Notes: a model not told the origin generated them from the sequence alone. A DNA stretch of 64,000 nucleotides from Fennellomyces sp. T-0311 (GCA_025266875.1 JALLLT010000013.1:558001-622000), one strand, 5' to 3'. Shown: positions 1 to 12,056, counted from the first letter of the stretch. Numbers and translations are program-made.

Positions 1-315
1 TCGTCGTTGTCGATTCTGGGTCGGGTCCATTGGATTGACAAGGACAAGCTGACACAGTTTATCCTTTCGGCCCAAGTAAGTCTCTCAAATACCAATTGGG
101 GTTGCTATGGTCTCTGATGCCTGTGTTACTAGGATCCTGAGGATGGCGGTATATCAGATCGTCCAGGTGATATGGTGGATGTTTTCCATACCAACTTTGG
201 GGTTGCTGGTCTATCACTCCTTGGTTACCCCGGACTCAAACCTGTTGATCCGGTGTACTGCATGCCCGAACATGTCATTTCGCGACTAGGCTTGAAGAAA
301 CGATACCAGAAGTAA
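1..315 (+). CDS. BET2: Rab geranylgeranyltransferase beta subunit, C-terminal part
   Basis: This is the 3' end of a gene that starts outside the window. Exons are 1-75 and 133-315, with a GTAAGT intron at 76-132, and the stop is TAA at 313-315. The second exon reads [20 protein letters not shown] and then [20 protein letters not shown], the last repeats of the type II protein prenyltransferase beta barrel; the D, C and H zinc-ligand region typical of the family lies here. With the alpha subunit and Rab escort protein the enzyme attaches two geranylgeranyl groups to C-terminal cysteines of Rab GTPases. It converges on RPF1, with only 45 bp between the two stop codons. A farnesyl- or GGTase-I beta subunit is less likely because the [12 protein letters not shown] signature is the Rab-type form. 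Confidence 0.93.
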
Positions 316-360
316 ATGATGAATTGTAATATGAATGTAATGCAAAAATACAGGAATAAA

Positions 361-1431
361 CTACAAGAAGAAACGCTTTCGACTGGTTTCCATGTCGGGT
401 TTGAAGATCCATTCATACTCTCCATCGCGCGCATATGTGCCCTTCTGCAACCAACGCAGCTTCAACGTGAATCTCGGGCCGAGTTCCTGCAGACCCACTT
501 TTTCGGTATCCTTGAAGACATAACGATGCCGCCGTACAAAGATGAAATCGCGCTGGTTGTGGAATGTGACAACTTGTCGACCTTCGAATTCGGGCACTTG
601 TGGGAGCAACGCTTGGAACATGCGTCCGACGGTGTGGCCCAATCTCGTGTTGAAGTTGTTCAGGATAAGTTCGGGATTGTGTGCCGTTGTTCGACCGTGG
701 CCTGGAAGTCGCTTGCCAGGAATATAGTTTGTGAGTTTGAAATACGCCGACGGTCCATCAGGAAGATGTATTAAGGTGATTGCATCTAAGGCATTTGATA
801 AGCCAGAGTCTTTCGCTCTCTCCTTTGGACTTACTCAGTTGTTTGCGATCTTCGTTGACAATCATCAGATCGGTGAACTCGTGCTTGACTGCTTGCTTGA
901 TGATCTGCTTCATTTCGTGCTTCGGACCGCGCTTGGCGAACTGGGCATTGGGGAATATGGATACAAGTTCATGGCAAAAGTCATAGCCCGTCTATGCGTT
1001 ATACTTGTATGAGAAAATATCCCCTTATCCATGGATCAATGCCTTACCTGAGTGGCGCCTTTGCATGTTGTCACTACGATCTTTGGCGTTCTTCCACTGA
1101 AGTAGCTGGCTAGCTCGTCGTCTGCCTCGTCCTGCGCCACCTCTCCATCATCGTCCTCGTCGACCATCGTCTCATCCTTTTCACGCGTATTCTCGAGTGT
1201 TTTGGGAACATTTTCTTTTAAACGTTTCTACGATCATTCCTGTCAATCGATCGCGATCTCGAAACCTTGGACCAATCTTACTTCTTTGAGTTCGGGGTTC
1301 TTCGCTTCCTCCTTGGCAAGACGTTTCCGTCTTTCCGACTTTAACTTTGACTTTTCATGCTTGAGTTTTCTGTGAAGTTCGGAGCGTCGTTCCTTGTTTT
1401 TGATTTCTGAAGGTCGAGTGATTCCGTCCAT
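361..1431 (-). CDS. RPF1: Ribosome production factor 1, Brix-domain protein
   Basis: A nucleolar protein that binds pre-rRNA and is needed for 27S pre-rRNA processing and 60S subunit assembly. Exons in coding order are 1431-1282, 1227-1048, 991-835 and 785-361, giving 303 residues, close to the 295 of yeast Rpf1. The N-terminus ([20 protein letters not shown]) is the basic leader of the family. The Brix domain follows from about residue 85 ([46 protein letters not shown]) and ends with [13 protein letters not shown] near the C-terminus. All introns have consensus GTAAG donors. The first ATG fits the conserved leader exactly. Its start lies 143 bp from the divergent ZNF277-type gene, so the two probably share a promoter. 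Confidence 0.95.
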
Positions 1432-1574
1432 GGCTGTTCAACCAAAAAAGTAACTGCATTTTTTCGTTCACCTCTTTTTCTTTCTCTGCCAAAATTCGTG
1501 ACTGCTTCCTCTCCCTTCATTAAAGTTGCTAAGCAGCTCGAGTAGAGAACAGAGCACTTTTTTTTATTTCAGCA

Positions 1575-3331
1575 ATGGACGAGGGTGAATGGTGCACGGT
1601 CAAAAGCAAGCATACGAATCAAGCGCCAAAGAGCAATCGGCGACGCGTCAAGAAAGAACAACCACGAACTAAACCAAAATCTGACGCGCGACCGAGACGC
1701 AAATCGACGCATAATAATACGGAAAGCAATACTCAAAACCCTTACCATTTACCCGATCACGACGATTCCAATGACGAAGACGACGAGGATGATTCGGCTG
1801 ATCCTATCGACGATCCAGTTCCTCCCTACCATACAACCATTTTAACCGTGTGTCCTTTGCCCGATTGTCCTTCCGATAGACCGTTTCTCGATACAACTTC
1901 TTTGACTGACCACTTTCGCACGGATCACAAGTTGATATTCAAAAACCTGCACCATATGTACATGGCCCTCGATCCTTACTTGAAACGCTGGGGCGAGGAG
2001 CTCCGCTCGAAACCAGCTTCAGATTATGGTATGCCAGATAGCACAAGCAAGGACGGTGAGTTTGAAAAAAATGTATGCCAGCTTGTGCATGAAATTGATC
2101 TTGCATGGTTATCTAGTCTTTGTTATCGATCCACGGAAATGCGATCTGGATCAAAAGTTGAGAACTGAGATGCAGCGACATGCACTGGTACGAATGTTGT
2201 ATACAAAAGGCGCGTACCTCTCATTTGTTTTTGTTGCTAGGATGAGGTTCTTGCTGTGCAGCAAAAGGAGCGGGATGGTCCAGCAAAAGAACCTCGAAAA
2301 TGTTTGTTCTGCAAAGTTGTTTGCGACAATAGGTACACAAGGACAGCAGGTGGTAAAAAGGTAGCTAATTCAAAAGGTGGACAGGACAATGTTATTCAAG
2401 CACATGTTCTCGGAACACAACTTTAACATTGGTCTTCCCGATAACCTGGTCAATGTCAATGAGTTCCTGGATCTCTTGGAAAGCAAGTTGATAAAGTATA
2501 TAAAAAAATCAGAGCATGTCGAATCAAAGCTAATATGGAGTGCTAGGCTTCAATGTCTTTACTGCGAAAAAACGTTCACCAGTGCACCGGTATTGCGCAA
2601 ACATATGCGCAAGAAGAAGCATTTCAAGATCGCCTCCAAGAACAGACAATATGACAAATTTTATGTTATCAACTACCTTGAGCCTGGCAAAAATTGGGAA
2701 CATTTCGAGCGCGACAACTGCGAAAGTGATGATGAAAAGTCAGATCCATCGGACGAGTAAGCTGCGCCTATACAAACTCATTAAGTGAACAACGATTAAC
2801 TTTTATTTAGCTCGTGGGCAGAATGGGATGAAGAGGAACCGGAATCTTCCATGTGTCTGCTGTGTCCCCGAGTCGAACCATCGCCACAGGAAGCATGGGA
2901 ACATATGGAGAAGAAGCATTCTTTCGACCTCTCAAGGCTGCGAAAGCAACTTGGTAATCATTCGCTATGGAAACCTGCTGTCATGGAAACAAACGTACTT
3001 ATTTATATCCAGGTCTGGACTTTTACAAGACAATCGTGCTGATTAATTACATTCGTCATCAGTCATCACTCGATAAATGTTTTGTGTGCGGGACTACCGT
3101 CGACGACTTTGCTCTATTGGAAAAACATTTGGACGAAAACAAGTGCGTGACGAAACCACTGGATCCCAAGGCCGACTTTTGGAAAGATCCAAAGTAAGCG
3201 TTTCTGGTATGAATTTATACCGTTGATCACTTACGGAGAGTTTCTGCAGATACTTGTTGCCGACATACGAGGGTGATCCGTTGCTCACGGGCTTTGACGA
3301 TGACAGTGATATTGAAGAGGAAACAAAATAG
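1575..3331 (+). CDS. C2H2 zinc-finger protein of the ZNF277 family
   Basis: Seven exons: 1575-2055, 2117-2187, 2241-2332, 2385-2756, 2811-2953, 3013-3193 and 3250-3331, coding for 473 residues. A basic and then acidic low-complexity N-terminus (about residues 1-85) precedes several zinc fingers: CPLPDC with a downstream H, CLFCKVVCDN, CLYCEKTFTSAPVLRKHMRK, CLLCPRV with HMEKKH, and CFVCGTTVDD. The blocks NIGLPDNLVNVNEFLD, YDKFYVINYLEPGKNWE and LPTYEGDPLL are diagnostic of ZNF277. Human ZNF277 has been described as a partner of ribosomal protein uS5 and as a chromatin-associated factor; the fungal role is inferred, not shown. The acidic tail DDDSDIEEE is also typical. It is transcribed away from RPF1 from a 143-bp intergenic region. 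The finger spacing resembles REI1, also present in this window. Confidence 0.9.
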
Positions 3332-3443
3332 TAAAAAAGACCTATCAGGCGGTACTTGGGCGGAAAAAAAAGTGCCGTCGAACTAATTACGTATAGATTG
3401 CCGGCTAGGGATATATTTTTGTAATGTGTATGAATAAAAAAAA

Positions 3444-4595
3444 TTACTTTGCAACCACAATGATCAACGCAAGAACACACGCCACAATGGTCACGATCAG
3501 CAATAGACAGCACATGTTCTTCCTTGCGCTCTTTTGGTGGCGGTTGGCAGTGGTGAGTTCGTCAGCTGCCTGTCGCGTGTTCTGGGCAATATTGAGTACA
3601 TTTCCGTATATGCTCTCTGCCAATAGGTCAATTAACGCTCCTTTTTATCATCGACACACACAACTTACGAATGCCACTCTCTTGCTCGTTCACCAGCATG
3701 CCAAGGTCTCGGAAGATTTCGTTCAATTCGGTGATGCCCTGTTCAATGCCCTGTATTTCTCCCTCGCGCTCGGTGATAAGCACTTCATTGTACTCGATTT
3801 CGTTGTCAAGCGCCTGGATCTGCAGTCTTCTTTGTGTATCATCGACAGGAGGCAGTTCTGTTTGTTGTAATCCGTCCTCTTCAGCCCTGTTGTCTGCATA
3901 ATTAGATTGACTCGGAACCCGTCTGTGTGTGTGTGTGTGTATACATACGCTGCCTGGGATTGAAGCATGGCCGAGGTCGCCTTTGCCTTATCGACATATT
4001 CACGTTGCTTGCTCGCTGACACGCGCTGAATTTTCTGAAAGTCACCCAGCACCTTTTGAAAGTCTTTTGATAGTTTCTGCTGTTCCAGTTTTCGTTGGCG
4101 CTAAAAGAGGTTCAAGTCGGTATTCTAGCCATAAAAGTAAAACTGCCCTAAAAAAGACTTACAGATTTTCGTGGATCAGTCGTTTGGTATTGTGCTAACG
4201 ACTTGATGTCGTTTGTCGAGTCTTTGATCAACTCTCTTGTTGATTCCGTAACGTCGTGCCTAAATATGTGTTAACAACTGTCCGATTCAACAAAAAAAAG
4301 GTTTATCTTTACAATTTACTGCGCACATCGGTGGTATCTCGTGGGCCACCCAGGAATCCAACCAATCGTTCAATGCTTGTAATGTTACCATTGATATGGA
4401 ACACTTGTTGTGAAACTCGCTGGGTCAGCGTCTTGTATTCACGATCGTCGTCGCTGTCCCCTCCTGTTCAAAATGTGTAAGTCCGCTAATCTTGCAACCC
4501 TGTCAAAAGCAGTTTTTACCGCCAAGAGGAGATCTTGCTGGAGTGCTGCTCCTGGATGTACCGCCGTACCCCTGTTCTAGATCGTTGAAAGACAT
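3444..4595 (-). CDS. Qa-SNARE, Pep12 / syntaxin-7 type
   Basis: Endosomal membrane fusion protein. Six exons in coding order: 4595-4520, 4463-4313, 4259-4163, 4100-3949, 3886-3669 and 3616-3444, 288 residues. A short N-terminal tail (MSFNDLEQGYGG) leads into an Habc-like helical region. The linker KLEQQKLSKDFQKVL with FQKIQR is the syntaxin-7/12 signature. The SNARE helix includes LNEIFRDLGMLVNEQ, where the final Q is the ionic zero-layer residue. A single C-terminal transmembrane helix (about residues 268-286, CCLLLIVTIVACVLALIIVV) anchors the protein with its bulk in the cytosol. The fifth-exon acceptor is the second of two nearby AGs; only that choice keeps the frame. A Golgi-type Qa-SNARE cannot be excluded, but the linker favours Pep12. 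Confidence 0.9.
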
Positions 4596-5213
4596 TAGGA
4601 TAAAAAGGAAGAAAGCCGGTGCTTGGCAAAAAGCTGACTCCGGAGCTTCGTCATAGCGGGACCTTTTGTGTAACCGAAAATAACTTCCTCGCATTGTTTC
4701 AGTTGAAGCACTCCAAATGTGCCGCTCCTCAATGCCACCTGTCCTTTTCTTAGTTTTTGTGACAACATTCATCAGTTTCCATGGTAAAATTTCGTTGAAT
4801 GCTCCATTGGAAAGATTGATGGATACTCGGTATATCGGATGTGGAAGAAAAACTCGAGAGAGATGCATAAGTTTGCGTAGCACAGTGTAAAGATTGCCTG
4901 TGATTTGTTATGCGATGGTAACGCCACCCAGGTGTTTCAAGCCCCCTTTCCCTTGCGACATTGCCCCTGCATCCCATCATTAGCTTCACGCGCATTTTGA
5001 AAAAAAAAGTTGGTGGAAAAAAAAAGCCGCCATCGACCTTATAATGGTAAACATAAGCCTATCGACACTGCAACTCTCTTCTTCTCTTACTTTCCCCCCA
5101 AATCGCCTACCTTGTATATTTACTACAAATCAGACGCTCAAAGATCGCCAACTCCACAGCATTGTACTTTTTCCCCAACCACTTACCAGTTTTTTCTTTT
5201 ACCCCAACGCGGC
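4596..5213. other. Intergenic region between divergent genes
   Basis: 618 bp between the SNARE start and the zinc-knuckle gene start. I see no coding signal; the reading frames across it have no conserved content. The last 130 bp before the zinc-knuckle ATG are pyrimidine-rich, as expected of a fungal 5' leader. Confidence 0.6.
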
Positions 5214-7714
5214 ATGGGTGTTAACGACATACAGGTTTCGTCCGAGCAGCAAACAAGTGCCGATGATGCCTTGAACCCATACCAGCTTGAAAAGAATCCA
5301 ACAGTCAACCATGGTATGAGAAACCGAAATTACTTTCTCAACAATAATGTATTCAGGTATATATACATATATAGAGCAACAACAGCCACTACAATATGAA
5401 GATGATTTTTCATCGTCATCATCATCGTCGCTATCGTTGGAAGACAAAAGTTCCACAGAAGAAGGTAACAGCTGAATATTTTCTTTTAAACATTACCATC
5501 GCCATCTAAAAAAGAAAAACCAATCTTAGTAAAAGTGAATGAGCAGACGGAAAGTGTTCCGTGGCAACGCGACGCCAAAATTCTGGACTATCCTGAGCAT
5601 AGTGAATCCCCCCAGAGCACACTGGCTGTCAGCGCAACGCGGCCTTCGGCGTCACGATTGATGCAGGCCAGTAGCCAACAAAAACGCACCAGCAAGCGTA
5701 TACGCCGGTCATCTGATCATCACAAACGCGCAGCTGTTTCCAATCACAACCGCAAAGTCCATGCCAACAACAACAAGCAGCCCACCACACCCGCACCAAA
5801 ATCTCCTATCAAGCAACAACCACAGCATAACAATGATCGTGTCGTTCGCACTGATGAAATCGCCTTATTTATGCGATGCAAAAAGAGATACTCTGATCCG
5901 GATTTCAAACCGATCCCACCTGTACCAGGAGGTTGGGATGAGGTTACTCCAGACCGCGTGATCGAATGGGAGCAAACTGCCAATATCATTACCGACTTTT
6001 CCTCCTACAATCAACCAAATAACGATTGGAACGCCGTCTTGCCTTGGATTCGCGACGACGATGGAAAATCACCCGCTGCTGTCGCTGGTACTGACAGCAA
6101 TAAGCCAAGCCATGATCATGATACTTGTTCGTCTCGAAAGTCAAGACAAGATTCGTGGAAACCTGTTCTATCTGAGAAATCAATCGCTACATCATATCCT
6201 CCTCCAATTACTTCACCATTAAACCATGGCAAACGACAAGGTTTGACTTTTTTTATTATTATTTTCTCACAGGTCCAAGTTGAACTCACAAAACTAACAA
6301 ACAAACACAGAATCTCTAACGACGTCAACACATGTCAAAAGCAACAATATCCGAACGACAAGAGCATTCCCAGACAGATTCCTCAATCAGCCTAGCTTAG
6401 TAAAGAGTGCGAATCAACTGTTTGAACAAAGAGCACCCGCTCTATGGGATATCGGCACTCGGCCCTATCACCGACGCTCCTCCACCTACAGCCTTGATAT
6501 CCAAACGAGCAATGTATCACTGGCTCCCATATCTGCTCCTACGCGCCGATTTTCGTATGGTCATGATAACACGAATCGAAGCCACGATCCATTGATTGGC
6601 TCGTGTTCACCATGGAGTCCCAATCCGCCAGATTGGTCCATGTACAGAGGTAAATATTTTCTTCTCGAAAACAATTTTTTTTCGGTTTGGGGGTGACATA
6701 TCATTACTTTTTTTAGTTCCTCCATATCAACAAGAATGGACTCCTCCAACATCACCTTGGAGCCCAGACCGAAAGCGAAGCAGTTATTTCAGTTCATCCT
6801 TATTTTCACCTAACACAACATCAGAAAGCAACAGCATGAGCGTTTGGGAAGAGCGATGCGCAAGTATTCTAAAGGTGGTCGAGGATGACACTTCAAAGGA
6901 TGATGTATGGACAGCATTTCCACCACCAAAGGATACACAACGTCGCTCCAGTTACAACGATATCAACTGGAACAGAAACACGACAAACAATGACGGCATG
7001 GCTTTGCTAGTTGCCAACTCGCAGCTTTTGCAGAATATGGTGCAGACTGGACACATGGGCTGTCGACACTGTGGCTCTGGAGCCCATTCGATTGCCCGAA
7101 ACTGCCCTTACTTGCCAACTTTGAGCATTCAAGATGCATGGTTACAGCTATTGCAAGCAGCCAATCGACGTGATACTGAACTTTTCATGGATGCTATCGA
7201 TATTTACTCAAAGAGCCAACCGAATGAAACGTTGCCAAGTATTGCGCGCCGATTACAAGATGCTCAATCAACACTTCAACTGGTCGCTCTTGACAAAACG
7301 GTGCCAAGTACAACTGTGCTTGTTGATTTGCAAGGCCGCATGCGTCGCAAGTACGCCGTAATGGCAATGGCGTTGCCAAGTGATTTCTTTGTTACCGATA
7401 GGGGACATGCGTATGATCGTACTTTGGGAATGCCTGGTTCCGCCGAACAAAATATGTCGCGTCTTGCTGAAGCTGGTTTTGCTCGAGACCTCACTGAAAT
7501 GGCCCACTGCATGTTATGCAAACAATCTGGTCATTGGGCTAAGGATTGTACTGCACGAAAGCCCCAGCACCAACCGCCCCGGCATGATTATTTGCCACGA
7601 CGCAAACAATTCCCAATGACTGACCCTACCCTTTCAAGCAAGGATTCTACAGCTGAACTTTCCCATCGCTTGTATTACAGTCTCAATGAGTATGTGCTTG
7701 TTGACGGTATTTGA
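5214..7714 (+). CDS. CCHC zinc-knuckle protein, function unknown
   Basis: Exons 5214-5313, 5375-5464, 5530-6240, 6311-6649 and 6717-7714 encode 745 residues. The first half is low complexity (Q-, S-, N- and K-rich, nuclear-type basic stretches) with a more conserved-looking block around DPDFKPIPPVPGGWDEVTPD. The second half holds two CCHC knuckles: C-R-H-C-G-SGAHSIARNC-P and CMLCKQSGHWAKDC. Between them lie a helical segment and a block ending LVDLQGRMRRKYAVMAMALP. Knuckles of this kind usually bind RNA or single-stranded DNA, but there is no reverse transcriptase, protease or integrase nearby, so a retrotransposon Gag is unlikely. I do not recognise the family. Exon 2 has two in-frame acceptors 18 nt apart (5357 or 5375). 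Confidence 0.8.
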
Positions 7715-10568
7715 TTGAAAAAGAGAAAACGCGTTAATGACATACACCCTCCCTTATATCTATATTGCCACATATGCGTACATGCGAAACTGCTTTTTCT
7801 ATACCTTTCTCTTTTATCCTCCAATTTGAATATATGGTTACTAATATATCTGTATACAGCCTCCTTTATGCCATTTCGTTTTGAGTTGACATCACTGGTA
7901 CGCCACATTGTGCTACCGTGTGGCAATTGGGTGAACCAGTGTGACAGTGTTTGCTTCGAATGACATAGTACTTATCGTGCTGCGTTTCGCCCCGTCTTAT
8001 CAGGGATGTGATATTTGATCTTTTTTCTTGATTCTACTGTCATGAGTTGTATTCTGATATGCCTAGACACGGTCACTGAACTCACGATGACCGTATTTAT
8101 TTTCGCTGCTGTATTCTTTAGCTTGGACCCGTCACAGCCCCACTTGCAGTGCTATGTATGAAATCTTGTCTTGGAGAGACGCATTTACATTGCCTTAAAA
8201 AGTCTATGTCACAGTCTTTTTGTTTAGTTTTCTCTAGATGCTGATTTGTTATTGATATCCTTTTTCGAGTATATACAACTAGCCTCAGAGGTTGCCCTTG
8301 TGTCTGTAGTCGTTCATGCGTAAGAGCCCTGTTGCATATATTCATATAGTTTGCTACGTAGAATGACTTGTTGTAATTGTACGTAGGTAATAGCAGTAAA
8401 TATTCCATTGAAAGCATGTCACCCTGGTGCAAGATATATTGAATGATCACAGTATCGTGCTGGTACGACTAGTTCACATCCTTAGTATGTATAACGTTAT
8501 TTGTATCAAGCTAGTTATACGACGCCCTTGGGTCTCTACGATGTATTTCACTTGCAAGTGCCTTTTGTTGAGACATACTTTTAAATAAGCCGAGGAAAGC
8601 ATTGTAATGATGATTGCTTTCCATGTCCTGTGGCCGGCTTATTCGCATCGAACGATAATAGGCAAGTGCATATGGAAGATTTTTAACGCGGTCGTTGCGT
8701 ATATCGTTCCCTTACGCGGATTGTACGTTCGCGACTTTGCTTACATTCGTTGCTTTTCAAGCTTATCAACGATTTATTTGGTTCCAATGCGCTGTATCAC
8801 TGTTTCAGCTTCATCCACTGGATATTCGATTCAAACACGATGGGTCAGTATTTATATCTCGGTCAATAGTGTTGGCAATCCTTCGTCATCTTATCATTCC
8901 TTAGATTTTGAGTCTTGTTCATACCATACACAATACTGAACTTTTTAGGATCTGGCTTATAAAGAAAGAGTTTCATACACGTGTGTACGTAGTTCGTCTT
9001 TCATATGCCTTAGATCGTTCTTGTCACCATTGACTCTATCTTCGTATGACCTAGCTAATCATCATATCCGTATGTCCCAATACGGCCACACGTTCACTCC
9101 AAGATACATTATATCGAATTTATACCCACCCACCGTTATGGTATCCTTCTTCAGTGCCAATCAAATCGTTTTAAAAGGTTGTGCTATTAACAAGTATAGA
9201 CATAAATAGATGCTCTGAAAATCTGACTTGATAAATTTGAACCTAGAACCAGCCATATGCTGCTATATACAATAGAAGCCTCTATCTACATGTAGATTTA
9301 ATTAAGCTTCAGGTAATCAAATGCATGTATATTGAATACGTACGTAAAACAAATATGTCTGTAATATCGATACTTACCGTGTTATTGTTTACGGCGCGTA
9401 CTTCAGCAAGTAAAGTTACGCATGTGTACGATCGTAATAGCCGAGTTTTATGCTTCTCTGTATCGTTGAGCTAAACATGATACCAGTGCCGTTAATAAGT
9501 TTTTAGAGAGTTAGTAACATCATGTAGCTATCTATGCCACCTTTTTTTACTTAGAATTATACTTGGTTTCCGAAAGTACCTGAACTTTGGTTCCATGTTT
9601 AAAACTATCCTAGTTTTTTTTTCTGTATTCGTCCCATTGGTCTTTTACACATTGATTACTGACGTTCAACGTAATCAAATATTCTCTTTCGGCTGGGTTG
9701 AACTCTCACTCCAGGATGCTCCAGCATTTGTCATCCGATGTCCAGATGGTGCAGCACCAAAATTGTAACCGTCGAGGACAGCCGCCATGGACTTTCACCA
9801 CGTTCACCCAGGACGCCGGCCAATAGTACTTTTTACATCATTTCTGGATAATCCTCCTTTGATTAAGGGGGTGATGTACGTTCGAACGTACCTACTATAA
9901 GTTAATCCAATTCTTTAGCAAAACGCTATCTTCCGTGGTGGTGTGTATGCAACCAAGATTCCACGACTATCAGGAGATATTATACCTATCATACATTTAC
10001 AACAATTCCGAAATTGCTTTTTCAAAGTTTGCATTGTTACATAAAATTCTTTACATTCTTGCCTATCGTAACACTAAAAGGTTTTCCTGGTTTTTGTTAT
10101 ACGTAAGGTAGTGGCTGTTGACTTGTAGATATTGATTGTGGGCAGCAGTGCCAAGCTTATTTTTTGTATGTAGTGGCAGATAAGTGCAAATATAGTCGTT
10201 ATTTGCCTTGATTGAAGGTTGCGTGTTGGAGTTGGTGTTGAAATCATGACGGATCACCTGTCACCGTCGACCACATTGAACTTATGCTGGTCTCTGCAAT
10301 CTGCTTGTGGATACAAAGGAGTGCCATACATTTTATAACGCTACCATTTCAGTTGGACATTAACACGGCCTTGGAGCTGCGATTATACAACAGGCTCACT
10401 TTTCTACTGGATATGCAGCATAATTATGAGATAAGCAGACACAATGAGGCATTCTACTTCTCATCCTCGTCTATCGAATACCCTTACTCGAAATACTAAT
10501 GTTATTCATACGCAGCGATCAATGATAAAATTGTTGCACTAGTACGAATGGTTTTTCCTTTGATACTT
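7715..10568. other. Gene-poor stretch
   Basis: About 2.9 kb of AT-rich sequence. The first few hundred bases are the 3' UTR of the zinc-knuckle gene. Reading frames of 60-110 codons occur on both strands, but none shows recognisable motifs, a plausible splice chain or fungal-like codon structure. A short palindrome (gttcgaac core) lies near 9880. I see no gene here. Confidence 0.5.
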
Positions 10569-11108
10569 TCAGAAATTCTGCAAAGGATCCATGTCTCGTA
10601 TATGATTCTTATTGCTGTATAAGTTGCTTGGTATCGAAAATTGGCAAAATGCATATATTTGATGATAAACATAACACCACCTCTGGAAAAATAATGTGCA
10701 GCTGCAAAGTACAGGAGCCCAATAAAATATTAATTGTTCTGTGCGGTGCTGCTGTTCCATTTGGTTCTGATTGTGCCTGTTGGACTGTCTCCTCAATTCC
10801 ACAATGATTCTATCCTTTCTCTCTGCTGACTGATTGGGTGATATGTAGTAATCTGGATATACACCTTCAAAGGGAGCTACGCGGGGATTGATGATTGACT
10901 TTGTACTCTCCCAATCCACATCATACCATATACACTCGTAGCAGGTGTCGAAGTGCATTGTCCAGTGTGGATGGCGGCCATTGAAAGCCATCGCCATGGC
11001 TTGTATCAATAGAGCCTCGAAGTATATTTGATTACGATATTCATATTTTTTGTCATTGGAAAAAGCTCTGAGCTTATATTGTAATAGAAGAGGACAATGC
11101 TCGTGCAA
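10569..11108 (-). other. Coding-like open frame without start, unrecognised
   Basis: A 179-codon open frame on the minus strand with no ATG at its upstream end. The central part is protein-like (FDTCYECIWYDVDWESTKS, PRVAPFEGVYPDYYIS, KDRIIVELRRQS), with balanced composition, whereas its C-terminal third looks random. No neighbouring exon joins to it convincingly. It may be an exon remnant of a decayed gene. I do not recognise any family, and chance openness remains possible. Confidence 0.25.
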
Positions 11109-11391
11109 ACTATGCTGTGTTCGTACTCATTGGAAGTTCTGCACGTTTTCCACTGCAGTTAACACGTTAGTTTTATGTGAGCTCTCTCTACCGCAATCAC
11201 GTCGCGTGCGGATTACGTGACTACTGCAATATTTGTAGAAAAAGAAGGATAATTATTATTCAATGAATCTCAGCGCATAAAATAATTGCTTCGGACACCT
11301 TTTTACTTGGACACGCCGGCATAAACGGAAGAAAGTGTCCGAATATGTGCCAGTTTGGCTCGTTTGTATCACAATAGCTCCTGTGGCTCTC

Positions 11392-11703
11392 TTAAATTAG
11401 TATAAATGCAAGTTGATGGACAAAAGATAAACAATACGTAGAAACCAATAACATGCTACATGTGCTCGCCATGGTCCATGAGAGATGCATCAAGTAACGG
11501 GTGGGATGCATGGAAAGCCACTGGTATTTTAGAATATGAGGCCATGTTGAATTATCGCTGATCTCAAAATACCGTGTTACTGTCATCAAATGGAACAGAT
11601 TGCACACTGAAAGAAAGGCTGTAAGTCGCACAGTTTCATGCTTCATATGGTTACGAACGACAGTGGCTGTATCACTCTCATTGGGCGTTTTCCGGTGAAA
11701 CAT
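11392..11703 (-). CDS. Possible small two-helix membrane protein
   Basis: An ATG-started frame of 103 residues (ATG at 11703) with two hydrophobic segments, one around VRLTAFLSVCNLFHLM and one around MASTCSMLLVSTYCLSFV, joined by an aromatic-rich loop. It is divergent from the BUD4-like gene, 353 bp away. No family is recognised and no intron is needed. It could be a genuine small gene or a chance frame; only the hydrophobic pattern and the position support it. Confidence 0.25.
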   Translation of the reverse strand: MFHRKTPNESDTATVVRNHMKHETVRLTAFLSVCNLFHLMTVTRYFEISDNSTWPHILKYQWLSMHPTRYLMHLSWTMASTCSMLLVSTYCLSFVHQLAFILI

Positions 11704-11718
11704 GGAGAGCAAGTGCAA

Positions 11719-12056
11719 CTCAGTTTCGGGTTACACAAAGGCGATGGTGGATCGGTGCGTGTTGTCATGCGACGTGTTGTGTTCGCATGGCAACGAAAAG
11801 GACAATAGCATATTATGTGGGGCACGATTGTTACAATTATAGATTGGTTGTGGGATTACACGGTGTTACGTAAGAAGGAGCAACCTCCCTATTTTTCGAT
11901 ACGAGTATGGGATGCAGTGTTCCGCGTTTGTGCAAGTGTTTTCAAATGTTCCTCTTTCGGGACCATCGTTCCTGCAAGCCGAGCAGCGATTTCCAACGCC
12001 GACCAACCGAGCTTAACTTTTTTTTGCGCGCTCTTTTCTGTATTCTCCCATAACGA
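11719..12056. other. Upstream region of the BUD4-like gene
   Basis: About 340 bp with no convincing coding content. The last 40 bp before the ATG are T-rich (ttaacttttttttgcgcg), typical of a fungal 5' leader. Confidence 0.5.

Noticed and set aside
5214..7714. Zinc-knuckle gene as a retrotransposon Gag
   Set aside because: The gene has four spliceosomal introns and no protease, reverse transcriptase or integrase sequence nearby.
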